Part shown: one piece after another, positions 9,285 to 18,539 of the stretch | How the letters are laid out: each line of letters starts with the position of its first letter | Numbering within the stretch: position 1 is the first letter of the stretch | From: Cruorifilaria tuberocauda | Taxonomy: Eukaryota > Nematoda > Chromadorea > Rhabditida > Onchocercidae | Assembly: GCA_013365365.1 (NCBI GenBank) | Contig: JABVXU010000814.1 | Location: 1 to 19,545 of the forward strand | Direction: 5' to 3' | DNA length: 19,545 nt | Notes under the pieces: model-generated | Told to the model about the DNA's origin: nothing | The model's database searches: none | What the model saw: the letters and a program-made list of their open reading frames with translations, nothing else | Position numbers and translations under genes: made by a program

Positions 9285-12200
9285 TCAATCGATTAATTCA
9301 TTATCAATATCAACATGTTGAAGTAATGTTATACCTTCAGCAGTATTTTTTTCATGTGATATATCATAAAGAACAATATCCGTTATCGGTCCATCCCACT
9401 TCACGCCAAACTGCGCTATCTGTTTCGCAAAGACTGATTCGTGCATACGTGAAAAATCAAACCGATGTGGGACATTGTATACAATCTATTAAAAAAAGGA
9501 AAATTATTAATTTTGTTCCTTTTTTCCAAATTAAAACTAAAGTTGTTCAGTTCTACGGACAAATAATTTTTTTAAAATAATTTTGATAACTGATAACTGA
9601 AAATTTATTGAATATATTTTGAAGCAAACATTGCTTTTAATTATTCACTGCAAAGAAACAATTAAAATAAAACAAATAAAGAATTTATCACCACGAAATT
9701 TTTATGAAAAATAACAAACCGCTATTGTTTCTCCGACATTTATAAATGATATACTACCTATTTTTTCGAACATATCATTTGTATACAGATCTCCTTCAAT
9801 ACTTACTGTAGTATTAAGATGTACTACCTAAACAACTGGCAAATATATTCCAGTATTTAATATTTCAATTTTTATACATTTAGTAAATCAGAAAAGAAGA
9901 AAAGCATTTTTATTTTGATAAATCTATTATTCATTGGCCATTGTTTGCTACTTTTTTTTGATAATTGTTTAATTTCAGCAATAATAACGCATAATGGGAA
10001 AGAGCAAAAGAAAAAAATATTTTTAGAAGAATAATTTTAATCAAATAATTAGGCAAGTAAATATGATATTTGTTAAGATTAACATTCCGTTAAAGTGCAA
10101 ATTTTACAGGAAAACTGAAATAACATCTTTATATGAAAGTTTTTGAAATAGCATATATTATATAAAAGTTTTTTATTATGCGATGAAATTTTGAGAAAGA
10201 TTTGAACCTGCCATCATTAATTTCATTCTTTATAATACATAATATTCCATTATCAATTTTATGACATATTTTCAGATTATTCGGTCTATACATTATTATG
10301 AAAATTCAACAAGAAAGTGATAACATTTCATTTTAATCGATTACTTAAAATGGATTAATATTTACGTACTTCATTCCGATGTAAGTGAAATGTATAGGTA
10401 CGCGAAGCAGTTTTGATTGTAGCAATGACCGAATTCGTGAAAAAACCAGCAAAATGTGCTCGCTGACCTAAAAAGAATAATTAATAACAAATATAAGAAA
10501 AAGATTAATTTGGATATTTGGGAAATGAATAAACATATTTTAGGAAAATTATAACATTTTTTCCTCCTTTGTTTCTTCTTCCTTTCTTTTAATGGAGAAC
10601 GGAAAACCGAAAAAAAAATTTTTTTGGATAATTCTCAATTTGAACAGCTGATCTAAATAAAACCTTAGCTCAGAAAAGTAAACTGAAATTTTGCAGAATT
10701 TTTAGATTTCTACGACTGTAGAAGAACCAACTTCATCATTTACCAGTTTATTATTCAACTGAACTGCCACAAAGCTTAAGAATAGTTAAAAGCAACAATA
10801 AAAAGTTGATACTACTGAGAGTAAAAACATTTAAAAAATAATTGAGCTTTTAAAATGGAATTAACATATTGATAATGAGTAATGAATCAAGAAAAAAATA
10901 TCTAATTTTCATTTTCAAAATCGTTGAGAAATAAATTTCTGATTTTTTGTTGCAATTAATTAACAAATGAGTAACAAATTAACTAAAAATATTATGAAAA
11001 AATTCACCTATGTAAAAGCCGCCGAAAGCAAATTTTCCGTAATATGGCATTGGTGAACCCATCGTTTCCAAAAACAGTTGATCCGTATCACCGTGATACG
11101 GAGTTGGCTTACCCACATGGTTTCGATATGCTTCAATAGCATTATACGAAATAAAGGTAGGATTAAACGTAGTTGAGCTTTGGCGATTGAATCTATCTTG
11201 TGGAATTGTAAAGTGCTAAAACAAAGCGATGGATGAAATTTGAATTAATGTAAAGACAAAGGAAAGAAAATTGCTTACATTAGAAAGAAAGCGATTAAGT
11301 TTTCAAAAGAAGAAAAAAATATTTGGCATTAAAAACAATCCTTTCATATTCTTCATTTTAGTAAAAAAATTTTTGCAATGAACAAATTAAGAATGTTGTT
11401 AATGCCTTCCTTGTAGACAATGAATGGAAGTGTGATTTCAAATGGCAATGATTTTAATAAATGAATAAGAAAAAAATTTATTTTGAACGAAAAGTTGCAT
11501 GAGCACGGATGATATTAGAGATGCTTACGTTAAGCTCAAATTTCTTTTCACCTTGAACATAGAAGTAATGAGTATGATCGATGATCTTATTAGAATATCC
11601 AAATATATAAATTAATTCCATATAATGTCCTTCGTTCGTATAAAAAAATTCCTCTGGTTTTTGAAAATAGGCGATTGCTTTGAACTGTAATCAATCTCAC
11701 TAATTGAATGGAATAATTTTGGCTTATAGATAATAATAATATCACATATAGTTATCATGAATGATCATATATAATGGATATTTGTTTATGTGCTTCAGGA
11801 TGTAATTAAACGAAAGAATAACAAATAATTACGAACATCAGTTGAGTTGTAAAGTTTCCTGGTGATTATGAACTTTTTCTCATATACCCAATGAATAATT
11901 CTTGTTGACATCAAATATTTATTGCGATCGAACCAGAACGGATATTTGAGCAGTGATTTACCAAGACCATGTGATAAATCCAATTTTTCACCTTTATCCA
12001 AATATCCTATTTGAAGCATGTCGAAGCTAGAAAATAAAATAGTCAATTAATTTTTAAGTTTCTATTAATTTTTTTAGTCCAAATTTAAACACTTCCAACA
12101 AAATTTGAATTCCATGCCTTTAATATTTGATAATTATTGCACTGTTACACTTGTCAGCAATTTGATTAACTTTGTAAGATGGAAAAGACTGAGTAAATAA

Positions 12201-14070
12201 TATAGAAAGAATAGAACAGAAGAAATCTTTTGATTAATTACGATCTTTGTTTACACTTAAATGTTGATCTAATCCTGTTTTAGAATATTTCATTCTTCCA
12301 TAGAAATAAAACTGCAGAAAATAAATAAGAATTGAAATAAAATGAAATACTGGGAGAATAAGGATTGAATCGGAGAGGAAAGTTGCGTAAAATGAGAATA
12401 ATATTTTTATTTGAATAAGAATAGATTGATTACAAGCTGATCGTAGAATTTTTTTGTTCATAAACTGATCACATAAATCATTAGTTACTTAATCAATTAA
12501 TAGTTACTTCGTATTTTCCTTGCTTTTCTGCCTTTTCCGTTAAATTTGCTACATAATGAAATGAATTTAATAAAATATATGATAAAAGTGATAAGAATAA
12601 AGTTTGTAAAAATACTTATTACCAAAAAAAATTCACTCACGGATCGAAATGATGGTCAGCTCTAATATTTAATTGATATAATCAATAATTTTTGATCAAT
12701 AATTGATAATTTTTTATTATCGATAAATTAATCAATCCTGTGCAGGAGCAGAAAATTGGAATAGAACGGTTCGTTTTCAAATCTTTAATTAATAATATCA
12801 ATCAAATATGATTTGAATTTAAACATGTGACTTACGTTTCTTTGTCAGGATTTGGAAAACGACGAATAAGAAGTCGAACTTGTTCACCTGGTTGAATTCC
12901 ATTTTTTGCATGTATTTTCATATATCGTCTTTCATCAATTTCTGAATATCCACGCTGCAATAATCGGATATATTGATCTGTTAATATAATTGATTGATCC
13001 AAATTACACGTGTTACATAAGATAACGTCATCAGTGATAAAAACAACCCAGAAAGGAAAAAATGATAGGAAAAGGAATGCAACATGTTTACTTACATCCA
13101 CTTCTCTAGTTGCCAATATTTTAGGAATTTCAGTTAAAATGGGCGTCAAAGAATGCAAATGTTGATGAGTAAGATTGTTTGATCTGATCCAATTTCTGGA
13201 AGTGGGACATTGATCTAATCAACTAGATCTTCGATCAAGTTGGATAGCACTGAACATGATGTTTAGTAACCCAACTTTCTCAGTTTACATGAACTGAATG
13301 CGTCAACCCAGTAGAAAAAAAATTATAACTCGCGTATGTGAGTTATAATTTTTTCTGTGTGTTTATTTACAATCCATTGTGATCTGTTTTCTGTTTTCAT
13401 TTATATGGAGTTCATGGAATAATTAAATCATTAGGAGTTAATTGAAAAGGATATGAAGTAACACTGACTGTTTTACGTATACTGATTGTAGTATTTTTAC
13501 TGTTATGAAAAAAGAAGAAAAAGGTAAGTTTGTTGTTTCCACTATCCCGATTAATTTTTAAGTAAGATCATTAAGTGATTTTGAGTGAAGTCAAATTGAT
13601 GTGAGGAGCGATCAACAATTTAATTTCGTATTAAATTCATATGTTCAATGGTATTGGAGAAATGTCTATGTGTGTCTTCTTTATGTTATTTATTTATAAT
13701 TAAAATGACAATGAGTGGAGTTGAAGGCGAATTGCAAATGATACTGATAATTGTTTTCTTTGCAAAAGAAATTTCCGTTACTCGAAAAAATTCGAAACAT
13801 TTAGGGAATGAAAGAAGTAACGAAGTATTCTTGCGATCTGCTAAGTCAAATCCAAAAAAATACTGCAAGAGAATATAAATGTTGCATTTCATGATAGGAT
13901 AACTCATCCATTTCACCTTTTTACGATTTATTATACTGGTTAGATTAGAATAATCGGTGATCATTTGAGAATATTAAAAAACTTACAGCATTGAATGTCC
14001 TCTTGGCTACATTAGCATTAATGACAAAAGCGTTCACAAGAAATACCGATAAAACCAAACAGCAACGCAT
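9285..14070 (-). CDS. Unrecognised predicted secreted protein, 10 exons, 422 aa, cysteine-free after the signal peptide
   Basis: Exons in transcription order: 14070-13987, 13837-13782, 13195-13096, 12954-12836, 12026-11888, 11684-11529, 11215-11008, 10467-10370, 9827-9720, 9485-9285. Phases agree and the total is 1269 nt with TGA. The N-terminus MRCCLVLSVFLVNAFVINA is a plausible signal peptide, followed by NVAKR with a dibasic site. The mature chain is rich in Tyr, Phe, His, Lys and Asp and has no Cys; the only two are Cys3 and Cys4. Possible N-glycosylation sites are NVS 41-43, NLT 54-56 and NTT 325-327. Segments such as KYPFWFDRNKYLMSTRIIHW (exon 5), PYHGDTDQLFLETMGSPMPY (exon 7) and QIAQFGVKWDGPITDIVLYD (last exon) look like ordered globular protein, but I cannot assign a family or function. 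Splice signals are mostly strong (GTAAGT/GTACGT donors; TTTTTAG, TTACAG acceptors). The weakest parts are exon 2 (56 nt), inferred from phase, and the choice of acceptor at 13195 over 13183. Confidence 0.72.
12661..12740. repeat. A+T-rich palindromic cluster in an intron
   Basis: Overlapping short inverted repeats built on ATTGAT/ATCAAT (for example ATTGATATAATCAAT and repeated TTGATCAATAATTGATAA units) fill part of the intron between 12026 and 12836 of the secreted-protein gene. This may be simple A+T drift; no transposon ends are visible. Confidence 0.4.
13317..13354. repeat. Perfect 15-bp inverted repeat with 8-nt loop
   Basis: AAAAAATTATAACTC (13317-13331) is exactly complementary to GAGTTATAATTTTTT (13340-13354) around the loop GCGTATGT. 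It lies in the 586-nt intron between exons 2 and 3 of the secreted-protein gene. Outside the stem, an AG/CT pair would extend it with a two-base bulge. Confidence 0.85.
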
Positions 14071-14202
14071 GATGAGCACGACAGTGAGTGCTTAGTATTC
14101 TTTGAAATTTTTTTTATTAAACTTTTATTAATATGCAAATTTTTATCAATATATTGTTTTGCGATTAGGTGAAGATTGGATGAGGACATATTGCCTTGCT
14201 TA

Positions 14203-14250
14203 TGAAAGATATCTGACTCTCATCCTGTGAAAGATGTGCTGATCCTCATC
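14203..14250. repeat. Imperfect tandem repeat, period 25 bp, two copies
   Basis: TGAAAGATATCTGACTCTCA (14203 on, ending CATC at 14224) is repeated as TGAAAGATGTGCTGATCCTC (14228 on, ending CATC at 14250). Both copies share TGAAAGAT, CTGA and CTCATC. The position between two divergent genes makes a paired factor-binding site conceivable. Confidence 0.65.
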
Positions 14251-14342
14251 TCGTAAATAAATAACAATCAAACCCAATAAAGAATGACAATTTGAAATAC
14301 GACCACAAATTTCGAAATAACATATGCAAGCTTTTCGTTTGA

Positions 14343-14373
14343 GGGCCGCGTTAACCGGGGTATGTTTCCGGTT
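14343..14373. other. Small GC-rich patch with AACCGG/CCGGTT inverted repeat
   Basis: GGGCCGCG is followed by AACCGG (14353-14358), a 9-nt spacer, and CCGGTT (14368-14373). It stands out in surrounding DNA of about 70% A+T. It could be part of a promoter or a short structured element; the role is unknown. Confidence 0.4.
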
Positions 14374-14511
14374 TCAGATTTGAATGATAAGGGGATTGCT
14401 GTTATTATTTACTCATTCCTAAATATCCTTGTACAGTTTGGACTGTAAGAAAACCATGAAGCGAAATGGTGTTGAGAGTAATGCTTTTTTGAAAGTTAAT
14501 TTATTTACTCA

Positions 14512-14521
14512 TATTTTGCAG
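14512..14521 (+). promoter_or_regulatory. Acceptor 31 nt before the AAR2 start, possible spliced-leader site
   Basis: TATTTTGCAG is a good nematode 3' splice acceptor with no paired upstream donor noticed. The first ATG after it opens AAR2 at 14553, which suits trans-splicing of the message. Confidence 0.45.
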
Positions 14522-14552
14522 ATCACATATCTTCAAAATAAGCTTAACTCCT

Positions 14553-17500
14553 ATGATAAGCAATAACGCAGATGCTGTATCCGTTGCAGCGTCTATATGC
14601 TCAACATCTGCATCAGATATGCCACAATGTCTTGCCAATCATCTGTATGAAAATGGTGCATTTATGGTAAGTAACATTCTGATTGAATTTACTGTAGCTT
14701 AATTAATCATACTTAATCGAAATGGACCGTTTAGTTCTGTAAGAATGTTAATTGTTTATATTGTAAGAATAAAAGGTGAGAATTTATTCCTTGTGTTTAT
14801 GTGCTTCTTCTGTGGGCTGTTTTACAATCGTTTAGCAATCATTGTACGATTCAGGTGAGGAAGTATATCAACAAATAAGTGTTTTCTTCAGCTTAAAGAG
14901 TTTTAATATACTGTTTGAGCTGCATTGATGTGGGAGAGTGTTCTTAGTTTTTTCCAACTAGCTCATGGGCTCACAGACTGTTTAAGTTATTTTCACAGAT
15001 AAAAATAAAATTCGGTTTAAGAATGAAATTTTACAGATTTTCCTTAATGTACCTCAAACAACAGAATTCGGCATCGATTATAAATCGTGGCATGTAGGGC
15101 CGAAGTTTCTCGGCTTGAAAATGATTCCTCCGGGAGTTCATTTCATTTTCTTCAGCGTCAAGACAGCACCACGTATTGGATTTTTCCATCACTTTAAAGA
15201 AAAAGAAATTTTGCTACGTAAATGGGATCCGATACGTGAAGATATGTTAATCGAACCGTTTTCAACAGATGAGGTAATTATTAATTGTGTAAGGATTTAG
15301 GAACTCATTGACATAGGTTACTTGTGAACTAATATAGGAGATCCATTTATAATTGTATTTAACACAATGTCGAGGAGCAGCTATTGTTATGATATTATTG
15401 CAAATGTTTTTGGCTTGAATATATTATCATTATCATTATCATTTTTTGCAAATAGTGAAAAATTAGTGTATTTTATAAGTCAGTGTGGAATTATTAAACA
15501 AATGAAAACCAAAAAGTGGGAAATCTCGACTTTTACTCATTTTCTTTTTATCAGCTAGGGATATTTTTAAACAAAGTCAAAATGATTTGGAAATTCTGTT
15601 TCACTTTTTTTTTCAATTATTATGAATGTACACAACAGTGGACAAGACTAGTGTCCCAGTCTATTTTTTTTCCAAACTATGAGACATATTTAGCTTTACT
15701 ATTTGATTTTGGATTTTAGTTAGAAAGGATGCGTTCAAATTTGAAATCAATGGATGATGGTTTAGCTCCGTATCCTTTTGAGGCATATAGAAGTTGGTTT
15801 TCCCTCAGCAATCATATTACAGGTTTGTACACTTGTTTATTTACATACTGAAGTTATCAGTGTTTTTATCTTAGAATACATATCATATTTTATCATGTCT
15901 CATATTTTTCTAGATCATATTCAAATAACTTTTATCTTTTCTCCTTCAGCATTTCTAATTTTTCAGAAAAAACAGTGGAAAGATTACGACCAAAGAATCA
16001 AAATAGTCGTATATCGGGTCAGGCAGAATTGATTACTTTGGAGACCGAAATAATGGAAAAAGAGGGTGTTAGTGCATTTTTAATTCGCCATATGATGCAT
16101 TCCTTAAGAAAACTTTCCTCATTATTTTCCAAAGTTCTACTAAACTTCGACATCTTTCATATATCTATTGATCTTAATATAGTTTTTTCAGTCTTATTTC
16201 TATTTAATTTTTAATTGACGCTACAAATCTGTGCTGACCTCATGTTCAACAGTATTTTCATTATTTCGGGATATGCTGTAGAATTGTGGGTCATTGTATT
16301 GGCGCTGTCATTATTTTTTGTTCTCGTCAAATGAACTCATATAGAGTATTATTGGCAGATCGTTGTAAAGCGAGTGCGAATGGTTAAAATATGAAAAAGA
16401 ATCATATAATTTTAGACATTTAAATGAATTATCATGACTATGTATAGAACGCCCTGCAAAAGTAAGAAATGCATCTGCAATAATCAGTTAATGATACATT
16501 TTTAGGTGCATGGACATCCTTCGTCTTGTGTTGATCGTGATCATCCAACTAGAATACGATTTGTGGATGAAGAAGGTCTTCCTATCATGAGAATTAGAGA
16601 GGGTTTTCAAATACGTTTCACTGAACTTTCTATACATTCTGTGGTAGGTGCAACTTTTTAATTGCTGTTAGTTTTTCTCTTATTTGTCCCTATTGATAGA
16701 AATATCATAGAAAGTGGATATATAGTCTTGTTCACTTGACCTTCCTGATTTTCGTTAGATTTTGTTTAGTGGGAAATTTTTTTTTGTTTCATAATTTTTT
16801 TTATTTTGATATAATTTTGTTTTAATATGGTGAAAATTTTATGGATCCCATAGGAAATTTTAGGTAAGTGAAAATTCAATAGGTTGATAGCCTTGTTTTT
16901 AGGCAGTTTCAACTAATGCAGATAATCCGTTCGATCGGAGTTGGCAATTACACAAAATTCTTGTCGATCTTAGTGGAGAGTGGTCTGAATTTCTAGGAGA
17001 GTTGCAATTTGCATTCGTATGCTTCCTAATGGGACAGGTAATAACTTATCTAAATCATTTATTTTTGAATATTTTTTTTCACTCCTGATTATAGGTATAT
17101 GAGGGTTTTGAACAATGGAAACGGTTGATTCATTTGTTGTGCAGCTGTACAAAAGAACTCATGGAGCATAAGGAATTGTACATGGCATTAATACCGGTAC
17201 TTCATTTCCAATTAAAAGAATGTCCTGAAGACTTCTTTGTTGATATTGTTTCACGAGATAATTTCCTAACTACTACACTTAGTAGAATGTTCGGAAATAT
17301 AAATGGTAAATAAATTAGCGCTTTAAATTGTCTTCATTTTACGTAATTTGAATTTTGAATCAAAGATTTAACTTCCGTAAAATCCGATTTGAATTTCTTC
17401 TAGCAAAGCAATAAGACTAGAATAAAATATGTAGGTATAGGTGTAGATATAGGTATATGATCAATTCCGAATAACTAACAGCTTAGAAAAGGATATATCT

Positions 17501-17841
17501 GATGAAGACTAATTGATCTCGTAAATTTGTTTCGCGAAATTTATGTAGCGACTAAGTAAAGGACGCATTTAACCATGCAACTCTGACAGGTAAATGACCG
17601 GAACTCTAGTATTAAGAATTGAAATAATTGGAGTAGTGAGAAGTTCCCTAGATTTAGGGATATAAGTTGATAGAGTTTGATTTATTTATATTTGTGGTTA
17701 ATCTGATGATTATTTTAAGCTTTTATTTTTGAATTTACAGACTGCGAATCGGTCGATGTTGCATTAAAGGAAAGAGCAAAAAAATTTAAAAATTTTTTAA
17801 CAAATCGGTTCAAGTGGAATTTTAACATAAAAGATGAATGA
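14553..17841 (+). CDS. AAR2: AAR2 splicing factor (U5 snRNP assembly factor), 8 exons, 379 aa
   Basis: Exons: 14553-14666, 15037-15273, 15720-15822, 15967-16067, 16506-16643, 16903-17037, 17095-17305, 17741-17841. Phases agree and the sum is 1140 nt with TGA; human AAR2 is 384 aa. In yeast and human, AAR2 binds PRPF8/Prp8 in a cytoplasmic U5 snRNP precursor, blocks BRR2 loading, and is released on nuclear maturation. Seen: the N-terminal beta-rich domain with TEFGIDYKSW (47-56), VGPKF and KMIPPGVHF (66-74); LAPYPFEAYRSWFSLSN at the inter-domain region; IRFTEL in exon 5; and a helical C-terminal domain with GELQFAFVCFLMGQVYEGFE (263-282), ECPEDFFVDIVSRDNFL (318-334) and RAKKFKNFLTNRFKWNF near the end. 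The first 30 or so residues are poorly conserved and Ser/Ala-rich, longer than in human. Exon 4 must end at a weak GTTAGT donor (16068), the only one in phase with exon 5. The last intron holds a short tandem repeat. Confidence 0.95.
15423..15440. repeat. (ATTATC)3 microsatellite
   Basis: Three perfect ATTATC units inside AAR2 intron 2, followed by a partial copy. Likely replication-slippage noise. Confidence 0.8.
17432..17455. repeat. Two-copy 12-bp tandem repeat (TAGGTATAGGTG-like)
   Basis: TAGGTATAGGTG is followed by TAGATATAGGTA (10 of 12 identical) in AAR2 intron 7. It does not match the nematode telomere unit TTAGGC. Confidence 0.6.
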
Positions 17842-18539
17842 GGTCATTCTTCGGTAAGCCTAAATTTTTTACAGTATTAGTCATATTTTAGCGTTTTCCC
17901 ATTTATTTTTGTTTCGAAATAATTAAAACAAACTGCGTGATTGTTTAGTATTAATTTTCTTTGAAATTACAGAAATTGTAGTCGACACAGCTGTATTTGT
18001 GATGGACTTATCAATCAGCGTGAATGCAGTTATGCTACTATTGGTATTTTTATTGCAAACGTAGTTGTCTTATTTGCTTAACATTTTTTGTAAATTTTTC
18101 CAGTGTCATATGGATTATGAAGTTACATATATGTCAACAATAATAATGTAAGTTCTTTGAATAGTGATGTAATTTGGGGTATTGCACCAAATGGTTATTC
18201 GAATACAATTCGCAAGTATCGTGTTACACCCAAAATCTGATATTGTTGGCATATTTATGTGGAATATGATTGCATTTTTTAAATAAAATGACGAAAGTGC
18301 ATAAAATAATGTTGGTTTGGTATCTGTTAAAACAGTAACAAGTTGGTATCTAATGAAATAGAATATTTGGATAATGAGATAGATAAAATAGGCTTGAAGT
18401 TTCAGTTTAGACTTTAAACTAGGATTGTAGAGAATCTAAACTTACAATTAGATTGTAATGAGAGGGTTTTTAAAGAGGATCTAAGGATGAATAAAAACTT
18501 TCGATAGATTTAAGCTAATGATACAAATGCATTACTGTT
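17842..18539. other. 3' region of AAR2 with two intron-like segments, convergent with the right-edge gene
   Basis: Two segments look like introns on plus: 17854-17972 (TCG|GTAAGC to GAAATTACAG) and 18044-18103 (TTG|GTATTT to TTTTTCCAG). If spliced they lie after the AAR2 stop, either as 3' UTR introns or as part of a separate short transcript. Joining 18002-18043 to 18104-18151 opens a 29-codon frame starting MDLSISVNAVMLLL. AATAAA at 18282-18287 is the best plus-strand poly(A) signal. Beyond that, to 18539, nothing was recognised; it should hold the 3' UTR of the minus-strand gene. Confidence 0.4.
18282..18287 (+). terminator. Poly(A) signal AATAAA
   Basis: AATAAA about 440 nt past the AAR2 stop, in the convergent gap before the stop of the minus-strand gene. 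It would suit a long or spliced AAR2 3' UTR, or a short downstream transcript. Confidence 0.4.

Larger units (their letters stand above)
14071..14552. promoter_or_regulatory. Divergent intergenic region between the secreted-protein gene and AAR2
   Basis: The two start codons (14070 minus, 14553 plus) are 482 bp apart, so the promoters of both genes must lie here or overlap. Visible structure includes an imperfect 25-bp tandem repeat (14203-14250), an 8-bp inverted repeat GATGAGGA (14179-14186) / TCCTCATC (14243-14250), and a locally GC-rich patch at 14343-14373. No TATA box or other core element can be assigned with confidence. Confidence 0.5.

Noticed and set aside
9245..9580. 111-codon plus-strand frame
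   Set aside because: It lies antisense to the last exon of the secreted-protein gene, whose frame, phase and splice signals are better supported.
13686..13964. 92-codon minus-strand frame in the secreted-protein gene
   Set aside because: Most of it is intron. The 56 nt used as exon 2 (13782-13837) are read in another frame that fits the phases.
15367..15719. Two overlapping plus-strand frames of 63 and 67 codons
   Set aside because: They lie in AAR2 intron 2, are rich in Phe/Ser from T runs, and conflict with the well-supported AAR2 splice model.
17432..17455. Telomere-like repeat
   Set aside because: The unit does not match TTAGGC and there are only two copies.
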